Shown piece by piece: positions 1 through 21,480 of a stretch of 64,000 bases of DNA. How positions within the stretch are numbered: position 1 is the stretch's first letter; each line of letters opens with the position of its first letter. The DNA comes from Symbiodinium natans (Eukaryota; Sar; Dinophyceae; Suessiales; Symbiodiniaceae). Made by a program: the position numbers and the translations under genes. Below the pieces are notes generated by a model. The model did no database searches. It saw only the letters and a list, made by a program, of their open reading frames with translations, and was not told the origin of the DNA. The stretch spans positions 243,501 through 307,500 of the forward strand of contig CAJNDS010002359.1 in assembly GCA_905221605.1 (NCBI GenBank). The letters are read 5' to 3'.

Positions 1-1260
1 CGAATTCAAGCTTTTGAGTGTCATTTTTGAATACATGGGACATGCTACATTCTGTTTCTGTGTGCGTGAAAACGTTGTTTTTTTAAAGTTTTCGGCGCGA
101 GCAAACAGAAGACACTCTGTACATCTCCTGAGAAGAAGCATGGGCTTTTATTCCGCTTTGCATAAATTGCAGTTTTAAAACGGAAATTCGGAATATTTGA
201 TTTTCCTCAGATCTTTTCAAAAAGCATGACACTCTGCATGTTGCATTTGAAGTTTTATGCGGAGCTGTGTGAAAACCTGCGTCTCTGCTGTTAGCAAAAA
301 AGACCCTCGTGGATTTGTTTTTGACATGCATGAAGTTAGATGACGCGCATGGTCTTGCAACAGCATAAAAGCGAGGGGCGGTTGCGAACACAGCCAAGCC
401 AAGGCAGGGTTATAGGTCTTAAAGACCTAACTTACACGTTGGCCTTAGACCTCGCGAAGTCAAAGCAACCAAGCCATTTTTTTAAACATGTTCCCTTTGC
501 GTGACAAGCACGACCGAAAAATCAACTAAACAGCGGCGACATAACAAGGCTGTATTGACACCGTTGCAAATCCCCGGTATGACAAACCAAAACAAAACCA
601 AACCATATTTTCGTGTTTTTGAAGCTTGTAAATAAGCACCGAAAGATGCCGTAAACCGTTTTTGCAGCTTGCGAATAGGCGGATGTGCTGCTACCATAGG
701 CTTGTGAAGAGACAGGAATCTGTAACTTTTGTGTTGTGAAGAGGCAGAAGTTTCGCCGAAAAAGGCAGAAATGCAGCAATTCACAATTTACACTGTTGGG
801 TGCTTTTACGAACCAAGACCTGGTGGGATCCATTGATTTTTGTGAGTGTTCTTCATCCTCGGGCTTTGGTTCGTTTGATCTCTTCATTCATGTTCACATA
901 CACGGGAAACGTTTGAAGGTCAGGTGGCCCATGTGGGCTTTAATTTTTTGGGTTGTGTTGCATGCATGCGCATCAGTACTGCAGGCACGTGGAAGCGAAG
1001 TTCTTCAGTGTTTTTGCTCTTCTTGTCACTGCACATGTTGTACATTTGATAATTAGTCGTGCCTTTGTTGGCGACTTGTCATGTACTGAATCAATTGCAT
1101 GCGCAAGACAGATATCCGCACACATTGCCACATTGTCCTTGCAAGTATGTCGATGTGGATTGGGTTGGTCGCTTTGGCAGTTCGCACGTGCGTCGGACAC
1201 GGCGACCTGAAGGCATTGATGGGCTTCTTTGTCATGTGCAGCTTGTGCATGAGCAGATAG
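1..1260. other. No gene recognised; low-complexity flank
   Basis: I see no supportable gene here. The stretch is AT/T-rich with short open frames on both strands that have no recognisable domain. A small near-perfect inverted repeat around an AGACCTA/TAGGTCT core lies near 413-429. Short runs after AG near 1100-1260 could belong to 5' exons of the next gene, but the translation is not convincing. Confidence 0.4.
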
Positions 1261-1646
1261 CTTCAAGCGGTTCCGATAGTGATGACATCCTCACCTGGCA
1301 GGTTGTTTCTTCGGAAGCCAAGCCGAATTATGTGACATTGGAAATGTATGCTGCGGTTCCCAGTGGGGGTGATGTCAGCACGCCTGGGAACATGGACTTG
1401 TTTGATGCATCCGGCTTGGCGAAGTTTCTGGCAACAGAAATTGTTGTCGAGACTGGCAAGGATCCTTTGAGGACCACCCGTGACAAAGGCATCGACACCA
1501 TCGTCAAGTACCAGATACGAGTGCGAAACAATAAGACTTCCAGTGACGTTAACGTACAGGCAGAGTTTGCAAGGTTTGCCCGGTTCGAAGATGGAGCAAT
1601 CCTGCCTGCAGAGGATGCAGCAATGTTTGCTAAAAGCACCGGCCAC
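1261..1646 (+). CDS. Candidate exon(s) upstream of the surface protein
   Basis: An open + frame begins right after an AG at 1259-1260 and reads as ordinary protein: acidic SGSDSDD, then beta-rich text with LTWQVVSSEAKPN, VTLEMYAAV and TIVKYQIRVRNN. Codon third positions are mixed and composition is not low-complexity, unlike the neighbouring non-coding frames. I do not recognise a family. It lies about 0.5 kb before the cysteine-rich exons on the same strand, so it may be an N-terminal part of that gene; no start codon or signal peptide could be assigned. The exon end is unclear: the frame stays open to 1670, but the convincing part ends near 1590-1620. It may also be a separate gene. Confidence 0.35.
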
Positions 1647-2128
1647 AGTTCAGCAATGCAGTGTGCATAGAGTGTGTGTGCATCAACCTGCAAGTAGAGT
1701 TATGATTCATGCACGTTGACAGCATTGGACCTCGCCTGTTGCAAACGGTCGTTCTTGTGGTCTTGCTGTTCGTCTCAATTCTTTGCGATCTGTCGCGAAG
1801 ATGCGTGTGCACAGTGTGGACCCGAAACGGGAGGGCAAAAAACGATCGCAAGACAGCAAACACAACTACGGTTGGGTGTTTGTCAGCATGACACCTGTGA
1901 CAAACCCAACAAAATTCCGGGGGAGCAGCTGCTCACAAAGTATGTTGCATGACCTGGAAAGCTGAGCCTCGATTTGTATGCGAAGTCGGACCAAGAATGC
2001 ACGAGATTGCACGGGCGCTTTGTGAACGTTTTCGCGATAGGTGTGTAGGTCCTTTCACAACAAGATGTCTATCCAATCTGACAGCATGTCCCGGCACAGT
2101 GGCGTTTCGGGTGCAACAAGTGACTGAG

Positions 2129-3258
2129 GCGGCGACCTGGTTGGAATTCAATCTTACCATCCGCCAGCTGGGGATGTTCGGTACCCCACCGCTTCCACCT
2201 TCTATTGGTTCAGCTTGAGTGGCCCTTGTCCAAATATGCCATCCGCAAAGAAGCAGAGCTCCAACTGCACCAAATACCAAAAAGGCCTGGTCCCGTCGTC
2301 CAAGAGCCAATATGTGGCTGGAGGCTTGTGCAAGCCGCGGATGTTTACATCAGGGATACCTGACGGTACGCCTGGTTGCTCTTATTATATTCAGAACTTC
2401 ACAACAGTGAAGCTTGACAGCATTGTGGGAATACAACAGCAAGATTGTGGTGGAAGAAAATGTGCAGACTGGCAGGATTTCCGGTTGCATTGCAGCAACA
2501 CAAACTTGACATTCACCCATTTGGGAGTGACGTATTGCAGAGAGTATGACTACCCAGGGTGCGTGACATCTTGCAAGGATCCATCATGCCATGCCCAGAA
2601 AGAACTTGGCCTTCCATTTTGGACTGGACGATGCAATGCGAGTCGGAATTCTGTCCGAGCTTTGGCAATTCAAGAAGCCTTTGGAGGAAGCGTAGTACAG
2701 GATTACTATGCTCGTAATCCTGCCTGCGACAAATACGCACCGATGTGCAACAAACCTGTTCCTGATGCAGGTGTCTCGTACTGTCATCGTGACGACTCAG
2801 GAGTGTGCGATGCTTGCTATGTTCCTGGGACGGCCAACCCCCCTTCCCCAAGGCCAGCCTCGCAAGTGCCATGCAGGGTGGACCTCTTCCTCAACAAGCA
2901 GATGCCCCAGTACAAGGCTCGAAAAGCACGTTCTGATGTTGCAGAGTGATAGCACGCCACGTGTATTTCTGGAGGGTTTGACGAGTTTATCGGTTGGGTC
3001 AACGAAGGTTTTCCTTGGCCTCGTAACAACATGCGCATGAACAAAGCTGACCAGTTTTTTTAGTGCAAATGTCGCTGGACATGCATATCCCGGACAACAA
3101 GTTCTTTCAGGATGTCGATTATGAACACAACCTGCATCGTGTGTCCATCACCTTTTGCAAAGAAAGACTCTATCTACCACAGCGAGCCATCGTGGCTCCC
3201 GTTGTGCAGCATCGCCAGATGGAAGTTTATGCCGGTCCAGGAATTCTAACTTTCAAGG
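2129..3258 (+). CDS. Cysteine-rich extracellular segment of a surface protein
   Basis: One long exon (2129 to about 2929) starts after AG and reads through to a GT donor in good protein text: FYWFSLSGPCPNMPS, DCGGRKCADWQDF, YCREYDYPGCVTSC and ACDKYAPMCNKP. It has more than a dozen cysteines in regular spacing and several N-x-S/T sites, as expected of a disulfide-bonded secreted ectodomain. A following exon near 2975 gives FDEFIGWVNEG, and one from about 3064 to 3258 gives DNKFFQDVDYEHNLHRV and ends at an AAG|GT donor. Splicing this donor to the AG at 3689-3690 continues in frame into the TSP1 exon, so I favour one gene ending at 4788. Upstream, frames near 1760-2040 (CREDACAQCGPE, SLDLYAKSDQEC) look related but are interrupted by a TGA at 1950, so exon structure there is unresolved. 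Function is unknown; adhesion or receptor roles are only a guess. Confidence 0.55.
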
Positions 3259-3636
3259 TCTGAATTCCGAATATAGTAATATTTAGAGATATAGGAACCT
3301 CATGGAGGCTTAACTGACTTGGCCTCAGGTCGCTGTCGTTGCATTCATCGCGTTCCCCTTCTCATCGACTCATCGTAGAATTTCTCACACGGGCGTCGTT
3401 ATGATTTGATGTTGTGGTTGAGGTTGTTTGTGTTTAAAACGTCATGGTTTGGTTGATGGCTGTTGTAATGATTTGTAGGGGTTCGTAGTGATTTGTAGTG
3501 ATTGCAGTTGTCGTTGTCGCGGTGGTTTTCATCGCTTGTTGCCTCTTCGGATTTGCATTTGGTCGCCATCTAAGCTTGACCTGGAGATGGACCAAACGCT
3601 TTAAACGTCCATGCTCTAGTAGATATTATCAAGCTC

Positions 3637-4788
3637 GTGTTTCTGGTGCTAGTGCAACAACTTGTAGCCGATGAACTCGCCCCGTTGCAGGCTGCCTTGC
3701 CGGTATGCGCTTCTGATTGTCATGGAGAGTGCAGCCTTCGAACAGAGAAAGAAGCGTGCTGCGTGTATGTCGGAAAGTGTAAGCGAGTGTGGCAGCATGA
3801 TGAGTGGGGCGAGTGCGACTCCGAGTGTGGAAACGGAACGCAGCATCGGCAAGTGTGGTGTCCATTCGAGGATATATTCGGACCGTGTGAGGAATCCACA
3901 CGCCCGGTCAACATGTCATCTTGTCGTGGAAACAGCTGCCCGTGGGACGCGCACCAATTTGGTAATTGGAGTCAGTGTGACGATGGTTGCGGCAATGGAA
4001 CAGAAGTTCAGTCGTTAGTTTGTGACTGCCCCGATGATTGTCCCATGGGAGACAAGGAATGCGAGAAGTCTGCCAAGCCTCCGCAACCGGCACGCCCATG
4101 TTTTCCGCCCGGGAAGAAGAATGGGTCTATGTTTTGCACAGCATGCCCAGTCGCAGGACATGGTACATGTACTGCTTGTCCGCACGGGTTTGAGCTAGAA
4201 GGCATTTGCGAAATCAAGGATCGGGTGGCTATGGCGACGTATCAGGCGGCATCTGGGAACTTGTCGCTTGTTGATGGTTGGCTGGCTTCTGCCTTCATTC
4301 CTGCGTTTCGGGATGCCGTGAAGAAAGAGACTAACATCTCTGTCGACGTGGTCAATTTCTCCTCTTCTGCCGTTCGTAGCGATGCCGACACAGTAGACAT
4401 CGGTGTTGTGGCTGCAAGCCAGTACAACACAGACGAATCCTTGAATTGGACTTCTTACCAGCTGGCCAGCATCAACATGCAGCAGCTTGCCAACAGCTTC
4501 CACGACGCTTTGAGTAGCTATGGATGCACTGTCGCACATGAGTGTTCACCACCTTCGCTGGTCTTCAGCCTTGTCAAGCAACCAAGTATGATGTGCCCCC
4601 CTCCTCTTGTGTGGTCGAATGCTTGCATTGTTCCTGGTACGCCTCCATCATCTGGCTTTCCTGGTTGGGGAATTGCCTTGATCATCGCGGGCGTCTTGCT
4701 ACTGGTTGCTGTGGTGGCTTGGGTCACCTGCAGTCACTGCAAGCGGGCCCCTTCTTCGCACAGTTCTCGATTACTGAGTGCAGCTTAG
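3637..4788 (+). CDS. TSP1-repeat, single-pass membrane protein (C-terminal exon)
   Basis: The frame is open without introns to a TAG at 4786-4788. Probable coding starts at 3691 after a TTGCAG acceptor; the frame can be read back to 3637 but offers no ATG. Two thrombospondin type-1 repeats are visible: one begins VWQHDEWGECDSECGNGTQ, the other FGNWSQCDDGCGNGTE, each with the W-x-x-W/C-x-x-x-C-G-x-G signature. A Cys-rich stretch (CTACPVAGHGTCTACPHG) follows, then a roughly 120-residue region with several N-glycosylation sites. One hydrophobic helix (GWGIALIIAGVLLLVAVVAWV) lies near the end, followed by a short basic tail. This is the layout of a type I plasma-membrane protein with an extracellular adhesion-type ectodomain. 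TSP1 surface proteins are common in alveolates; partner and ligand cannot be inferred. It may share a gene with the Cys-rich exons just upstream. Confidence 0.75.
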   Translation: MFLVLVQQLVADELAPLQAALPVCASDCHGECSLRTEKEACCVYVGKCKRVWQHDEWGECDSECGNGTQHRQVWCPFEDIFGPCEESTRPVNMSSCRGNSCPWDAHQFGNWSQCDDGCGNGTEVQSLVCDCPDDCPMGDKECEKSAKPPQPARPCFPPGKKNGSMFCTACPVAGHGTCTACPHGFELEGICEIKDRVAMATYQAASGNLSLVDGWLASAFIPAFRDAVKKETNISVDVVNFSSSAVRSDADTVDIGVVAASQYNTDESLNWTSYQLASINMQQLANSFHDALSSYGCTVAHECSPPSLVFSLVKQPSMMCPPPLVWSNACIVPGTPPSSGFPGWGIALIIAGVLLLVAVVAWVTCSHCKRAPSSHSSRLLSAA

Positions 4789-5062
4789 ACGCCGAGAGGG
4801 CGCAGCAGCACCAGAGAAAGCACAGGACAGGACCAAAAGAAGGGCAAATTGCTGTCATCGAACAAAGAGCTTTGAGAACTCATCTTGCTGTGCATGTTGC
4901 ATGCTGCACAATGTTGTGTGAAACTGTAGATTCCTGAGCCATCCGTCCTCAATGGAGATCAAGCCGCTTTCAGATAGTCCGATCGTTGCTACCAGCACAG
5001 GCTTGACACGACTATTATCAATTCCCTATCGGTGATTCGTTAAATTCTTGTTGACATTTGCC

Positions 5063-14864
<9,802 letters not shown>

Positions 14865-16290
14865 TTGTGGTGGCAGAGGAATCAACCGTTGTGGGTAGAT
14901 AACGTCGAGACTTGGTAAATGAGTTGACCAAAGCTGTCAGCTTATGATTTGCTGGGTTGGTCGGTCCCGTGAGCAACCAAGCTCAATGAGGACAAAACAA
15001 GTAGGGACTTCACACCCGCAGTCTGTGACGCGAAGCACGTCGCTTAGGAAGTTGCGTGACTCGTTTACGTGAACGTGCCGGCCTCCTCGCTGCGGCTAAT
15101 GGTGTCATACATTGTCAGCCTGTTAGGTGCAAGGTCATCTTGCCCCAGTAGGGTCATCATCGAATTGAAAACTTTTCCTTGTAGTGACACCGACAAAGGT
15201 GGAAAACTGCGCAAGTTGTAGCTGTTGTGCATGGCTAGGCTCCACCTGGACCCAGCCGGCCCGAGCTCAGAAATGTAGACTTAGAGCCGGCCGTGATCAC
15301 CTATGACATACCTATGACCAGATTGACCCGCCCGTCCAAATTGGACCTGGTTGTGCTGGCTTGTCCAGATCAGACACGTTTTCAAGCATGTCCTCGAGCC
15401 TCTACATGGCACTTTGAATGCCGGAGTCCTGGAGGCTCGAAGCTCCGTCACTGCAATCAGTTGCACATGGACTGCACATGGCAGGCTTGACCTTGTGAGA
15501 GTCAACACGAATCAGGAAGTCGGAGAAAGCCTTACGCTGCCCAGTTAGAAGACCGCTTTTCCTCCTCCCTTGCATCTGATATGAGCTCGCGGATGGTCTC
15601 GGATGGATGTGTGCCGCACTGTGTGCCTCTGCGGCTGCCGGCGGTGCCGGGCTTGTGCTTTTGCAACGCCAACATGCTAAAGTCTGGGGCTGTTCCTTTG
15701 ACTCATGACAAACCTGATGGTCGTTTGAGCTCTAGGTTCTCCGGCCTCAGCGGCATCGGGAGAAGAGGCAACACAGCTCGAATGTAAAAATCACACGTGT
15801 GTATGCGTATTATATATATATATATATATACATGTATAATGTATAGTATCTGTCTCTCTCCCACTTTCTCTGTCTCTAAGATTGCGCTCGCACACGGAGT
15901 ACTCAGGTTGTATTCCAGTCTGTCGAGTTTCGTATTGAGGGTGTCGATGATTGTAAGGTCACCTAGGTCAAAACATGTCGAATGCCAAACACATCGAAAC
16001 GCAACATGCGCAGGTACGTGGGAGAGATTATTTCTCAGAGAAAGCACCCGTGCCTTGTGCTCTGGAAAACCAACAGAGCTTGACGCAGCAAAAGGTCTGA
16101 AACAAGTTCTGGTGTAGGAAACCTGGCAAGTGAACATCCCGTCCCCTAGCATGGAATCAGGGTGTATACGCACACAACCGACACAATCTTTTTCGGGGGA
16201 CACATCTCTTCTTGTAATTCAGTGACCGGAAAGCTGCAACTAGAACGGCGACGCTCTTTGAAGTCTCGAAAGGTTTTGGGGCTTAGGCAG
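14865..16290. other. 3' flank of the aminotransferase gene; no gene recognised
   Basis: After the TGA the sequence turns non-coding. Short open frames near 15350-15790 have no recognisable domain. A (TA)n microsatellite lies at about 15810-15830, and CT-rich text follows. Confidence 0.4.
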
Positions 16291-16339
16291 GAATATGATT
16301 AGCAGATGTAAGAGCCAACTCTTCTTGCACTTGCAAGCC

Positions 16340-17260
16340 CTTATGCGCCCGCTCGTGCTTCAACTGCTGTCGGCCCAGTTAGTCTCTTCGCATGCTCGAA
16401 TCTGCCCGGCAAATGAGCCTTCCAATGCAGTCGTTTTAATGATGAAAGCACCCAGGTACGACGAGCAGCCTTTCGTCCTCACACTGTGGTCTTGGTGGCT
16501 CCTATGTACGGCTGAACCGACCAGAGAGATTGTCTGGAACATCGAACGAATTTTGTCGTCGTCTCTGCGTCTGAGAGGAAAAGTGGGCAAAGATGAATCG
16601 GTCAAGCACCCGATGAGGTAGAAGATTATAAAGAATCGGTAACGGTAAGGCAAACGACTGGACGAATGTCTGGACAAACTGTTTCTCTGGTGTTTCGCTC
16701 GTTAGCCAGGAATCTGGATTGGCAGGGATGTTGATGGGTGTTGAAGCTTGCAGGCACTATGACTGCCTGGTACAGAGCATATCTTTTCGGCCTTTTTTGG
16801 CATTGATCAAGTGTAGTATCTGTTCTGATCAGTGTGACAGCTGATATGTCTCCAACTGGAGACTTGCTTGTCACACCAATTTTTCCTGGGGAAGTGACCA
16901 GCACGAACGCTTCAAAGAAACATCATCGTCTCCGCATTCTGTCCACTGGTTGTCAACAAAAGTTCGAAGAGACCGGAATAGGAGATCTGGCACTTGAAAT
17001 CTTTGGCCCCGTATTGTCAAAAGGCTGAAATGGTGTGTGCATTTCTTGTTTGTTGTTTCCTGACAATGAAAGGCAACGGTACATCTGTCGGATCAGGTCC
17101 GTTCTGCTCCGAAATGTCAGCTCCCTCAATGTCCAGAAGAGGCATCCAATGTCAAGCTACAGTACGTGAAAAGCAGACAGTGAACAAAGCTGCAAACGCA
17201 TGTAGTGCTGGGACAAAGAATGTCCCGTTGAGTGGCTATTGAGCTGACAATAGCACGCTC
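16340..17260 (+). CDS. Weak candidate: exons of a secreted protein
   Basis: A frame starting at an ATG near 16343 begins MRPLVLQLLSAQLVSSHA, which resembles a signal peptide, and continues as CPANEPSNAVVLMMKAP up to an AGG. Separate + frames downstream read PTGDLLVTPIFPGEVTSTNA (about 16850-16910) and GNGTSVGSGPFCSEMS (about 17070-17125) after AG dinucleotides. Spacing and codon use would suit short exons, but no family is recognised and phases were not shown to join. Treat this as a hint only. Confidence 0.2.
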
Positions 17261-17625
17261 AGACATCCCGCAAGATTAGGTGCAGGGCCACGCTGGGCAT
17301 GCCCAAAATGCACATAGAGGTGCGCCGTGGTTCTGGAAATCTACGAATCTACATTCGGAGCTCTCCGAGGAGAGCATATTAGGCGCACCGGTGCCGTTCG
17401 CTCCGCTGACCGTCCAACTCGCATGGTTTTAATGATGGGTCACTCAGCACCGGCAGTTCCCGGATGGGACCACGTGAGGAGTACCATGTTGCGTTCCATT
17501 TTTGATGTCGATGATTGCGCGACCTCAACGTGCCCAGCCACCAACAGAGCAGTGACACCTATGACGTTGGCCAAGTACGGCCAAGTCAAACCGCGCGGCG
17601 TCAAGGTGCCCGTACACAAATGCGC

Positions 17626-18072
17626 ACACAGACACACACACACACATACGCAGAGGTGAGACGGTTCTGGTTGTGTGTGTATGTGTGTGTGAGCGTGTTT
17701 GACCGTGCGCCTGTGTGTCGGGAGGTTGACGACCAGCTGAGCACGTTCACCGTGCGCGGCTCAGTTTCGCCAGCTTTTTCCCAGGTCTACAAACTCTTAC
17801 ATGAGGGCGTGACAGGGCGTGTCCATAGAAAATGTTTGGACGAAACGTTCCAGGTTGTCGTGAAAACTCGAACAGGCTTGGAACTAAGCGCGAAACTTTT
17901 CGTCCGAACTTCGAGAACTGCATGTGATTCTTCAAAGTGGCCGTTGCAGTGTTCATCAGAAAATGGCAAAACTTGGAGGGTTTTTCGTGGTTTTTTCAAT
18001 ATGGTGTCGAATTTGCCATCACATCAGCCAGGCATGGACGCAGTGTTGACGGAGAATCAAAGTTTCAAGTGA
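17626..18072 (+). CDS. Weak candidate ORF, unknown
   Basis: An open + frame of about 140 residues (for example DDQLSTFTVRGSVSPAF, LDETFQVVVKTRTGLEL) ends at a TGA at 18070-18072. It lies downstream of a short CA tract (17630-17648) and overlaps nothing better. No start codon, domain or hydrophobic segment was recognised. It could be part of the preceding candidate gene or a chance frame. Confidence 0.2.
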   Translation, partial: TQTHTHTYAEVRRFWLCVYVCVSVFDRAPVCREVDDQLSTFTVRGSVSPAFSQVYKLLHEGVTGRVHRKCLDETFQVVVKTRTGLELSAKLFVRTSRTACDSSKWPLQCSSENGKTWRVFRGFFNMVSNLPSHQPGMDAVLTENQSFK

Positions 18073-18359
18073 GATTTTGGTGCGGAAGATCCGAGAATGT
18101 CATCAAAGGGTATGCTTCCATATTGAAAAGAAGGAGGACCGTGCAACAGGAGATTGGGAGAATTTGATATTATTCTTACGCATTTCCTACACACTTCTGA
18201 AGCTGCACACTTCTGACATGTGTTGCTGTTTCTCACCCTCTCTCTGGTTCTCCTTGCGTCGAAGAGGAAGAAGAGGAAACAATCACAGCCTGGGTTGGAA
18301 CAGCATTGCAACTTGGGCGACGCCACCGGACATAGTGAATGGCACATACGGCCTCGTGC

Positions 18360-21300
18360 TTCGCAGGGCAGGGGCCTGTGTTGTAGTTGAAAACTCTGCA
18401 AGAAGTTGTTTGCGCATCCAGCAGGTTCATCAGTCAATTCTCTGCAGCGTGGGGTTATGTGAAACTGGCTTGGCGTGCGTTTGAGCAGAAAGGTATTGCT
18501 TATGAGGCCCACGGGATTCTGGGGACAGGTGCCCATGCTGTTTGCGACATGCAAAGTCCATGCCACAGCGATCATTAGGAAATGGACTGGGACACTCGAT
18601 GCAAAGAGCAACTCAATCGGAAGTAATGAAAACTCAGAGGCGGTCCTGCTGGTTCGCTTTTTTTGATCTGGAAACGATGTTTCCAGAAGGAGCAGAGCCA
18701 CAGTGCCGTCGGTGGAGTCGGCGAAGCCAGTGGAGCCAGGGCCTTATTCGCTGTCGCATGGCCACCGATTTTTATTTTGGCACCAGCTCACCTCACGTCG
18801 CTCCACCGCTCATCTTGAAGCTGGTCGCAGACCAACAACTTGTGGACATTGAACATACTGAACAGTGAACAGTGTAACGTTTGTGGTACACGTCGTTTGC
18901 GCGTCCATCAGGTTCATCAGTCAGTTTTCTGCAGCGTACTTGGCATGCATGTTGGCAGAAAGGTAATGCTTATGAGGCCCACAGGATTCGGGCCACAGGT
19001 GCCTATTCTTGCGACATGCCCCAACGATCACCAGGGAAAAGGCGATAGTGCTAGGTTTAATTATTTAATTCGACCCTGCCGGGAAAGTCGTGGCTTTTTT
19101 TTTCCCCCCTTCTACAAAAAATGCAGCAGGAGCTGTGCACAGTGGGTTGAGATGCCTTAAACGGTCAGGGCCCATGCAGGGAAGCAATCTCGACCCATAT
19201 CTCGAGCCAGCAAGGGGGGGTTGGTTTCAAGGTATCCCAAAGCCCCCAGTCGGCGGCTATTGTTGGGCTGACATAACTCCGCCTGTGGTGACTTGGGTTG
19301 ACTTTAAGCCGGGTGGTTCGAGACAAACCTAGTGACTTATATAGTGCTTGTAGCACCTTCAATACAAAGAGCATCGGAAGTAATGAAACTCAGAGGCGGT
19401 CCTGCTGGTTCGCTTGTTTTGATCTGGAAACGATGTTTCCAGAAGGAGCAGAGCCACAGTGCCGTCGGTGGAGTCGGCGAAGCCAGTGGAGCCAGGGCCT
19501 TATTCGCTGTCGCATGGCCACCGATTTTTATTTTGGCACCAGCTCACGTCGCTCCACCGCTCATCTTGAAGCTGGTCGCAGACCAACAACTTGTGGACAT
19601 TGAACATACTGAACAGTGAACAGTGTAACGTTTGTGGTACACGTCGTTTGCGCGTCCATCAGGTTCATCAGTCAGTTTTCTGCAGCGTACTTGGCATGCA
19701 TGTTGGCAGAAAGGTAATGCTTATGAGGCCCACAGGATTCGGGCCACAGGTGCCTATTCTTGCGACATGCCCCAACGATCACCAGGGAAAAGGCGATAGT
19801 GCTAGGTTTAATTATTTAATTCGACCCTGCCGGGAAAGTCGTGGCTTTTTTTTTCCCCCCTTCTAGAAAAAATGCGGCAGGAGCTGTGCACAGTGGGTTG
19901 AGATGCCTTAAACGGTCAGGGCCCATGCAGGGGAAGCAATCTCGACCCATATCTCGAGCCAGCAAGGGGGGTTTGGTTTCAAGGTATCCCAATGCCCCCA
20001 GTCGGCGGCTATTGTTGGGCTGACATAACTCCGCCTGTGGTGACTTGGGTTGACTTTAAGCCGGGTGGTTCGAGACAAACCTAGTGACTTATATAGTGCT
20101 TGTAGCACCTTCAATACAAAGAGCATCGGAAGTAATGAAAACTAAGAGGCGGTCCTGCTGGTTCGCTTGTTTTGATCTGGAAACGATGTTTCCAGAAGGA
20201 GCAGAGCCACAGTGCCGTCGGTGGAGTCGGCGAAGCCAGTGGAGCCAGGGCCTTATTCGCTGTCGCATGGCCACCGATTTTTATTTTGGCACCAGCTCAC
20301 CTCACGTCGCTCCACCGCTCATCTTGAAGCTGGTCGCAGACCAACAACTTGTGGACATTGAACATACTGAACAGTGAACAGTGTAACGTTTGTGGTACAC
20401 GTCGTTTGCGCGTCCATCAGGTTCATCAGTCAATTTTCTGCAGCGTACTTGGCATGCATGTTGGCAGAAAGGTAATGCTTATGAGGCCCTCAGGATTCGG
20501 GCCACAGGTGCCTATTCTTGCGACATGCCCCAACGATCACCAGGAAAAAGGCGATAGTGCTAGGTTTAATTATTTAATTCGACCCTGCCGGGAAAGTCGT
20601 GGCTTTTTTTTTCCCCCCTTCTAGAAAAAATGCGGCAGGAGCTGTGCACAGTGGGTTGAGATGCCTTAAACGGTCAGGGCCCATGCAGGGGAAGCAATCT
20701 CGACCCATATCTCGAGCCAGCAAGGGGGGTTTGGTTTCAAGGTATCCCAATGCCCCCAGTCGGCGGCTATTGTTGGGCTGACATAACTCCGCCTGTGGTG
20801 ACTTGGGTTGACTTTAAGCCGGGTGGTTCGAGACAAACCTAGTGACTTATATAGTGCTTGTAGCACCTTCAATACAAAGAGCATCGGAAGTAATGAAAAC
20901 TCAGAGGCGGTCCTGCTGGTTCGCTTGTTTTGATCTGGAAACGATGTTTCCAGAAGGAGCAGAGCCACAGTGCCGTCGGTGGAGTCGGCGAAGCCAGTGG
21001 AGCCAGGGCCTTATTCGCTGTCGCATGGCCACCGATTTTTATTTTGGCACCAGCTCACCTCACGTCGCTCCACCGCTCATCTTGAAGCTGGTCGCAGACC
21101 AACAACTTGTGGACATTGAACATACTGAACAGTGAACAGTGTAACGTTTGTGGTACACGTCGTTTGCGCGTCCATCAGGTTTATCAGTCAATTTTCTGCA
21201 GCGTGGGGTCATCTGAAAACTGGCTTGGCATGCATTTTGCCAGAAAGGTAATGCTGATGAGGCCCACAGGTTTCTGTACGACATGCAAAGTCCATGTCAG

Positions 21301-21480
21301 AACGATCGCTAGGAGAATGGCTACTTGTAGGACCCTCAAATGCAAAGAGCAACGCAATTGGAAGTTACGTAAACCAAGATTTGTCGTGTTGATCTGGAAA
21401 CGACGTTTCCAACAGGAGAAGAGTCACAGTGCCGCTGTCGGTGGAGTCGGCGCAGCTAGCGGAGCCAGGGCCTTGCTTGC
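18360..21480 (+). repeat. Tandem array of ~750-bp units (about 4.5 copies)
   Basis: The phrase GTTTGCGCGTCCATCAGG recurs at 18895, 19646, 20404 and 21162 (spacing 751, 758, 758), and a diverged version begins near 18409 (spacing ~486). Inner units are nearly identical. The first and last units are shorter and more diverged, and lack a ~320-bp internal block present in the three inner units (first seen about 19025-19360). Short frames recur in each unit but are broken differently, so coding is unlikely. A GGTTCGAGAC word, like a Pol III B box, sits in the inserted block. Confidence 0.92.

Noticed and set aside
1941-1960. In-frame TGA between CQHDTCDKPNKIPGEQ and SLDLYAKSDQEC, considered as selenocysteine or pseudogene
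   Set aside because: Exon limits here are unresolved and an alternative frame (NYGWVFVSMTPVTNP) is open through part of it. No selenocysteine element could be identified.
3040-3066. Apparent frameshift in a T7 run inside the cysteine-rich gene
   Set aside because: The T-run followed by TAG is also a good polypyrimidine tract and acceptor for a short GT-AG intron, so a frame break is not required.
3505-3674. Possible membrane segment (VVVVAVVFIACCLF) and separate C-terminus ending at TGA 3672-3674
   Set aside because: It arises in GTC/GTT-rich text and needs a splice that leaves a non-AG end. Splicing 3258 to 3691 gives a cleaner GT-AG intron and one protein with the membrane helix at the end. 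Kept only as an alternative.
18360-21480. Possible CRISPR-like or gene-family array
   Set aside because: Units are about 750 bp with no short repeat-spacer pattern, and the recurring short frames are broken differently in each copy.
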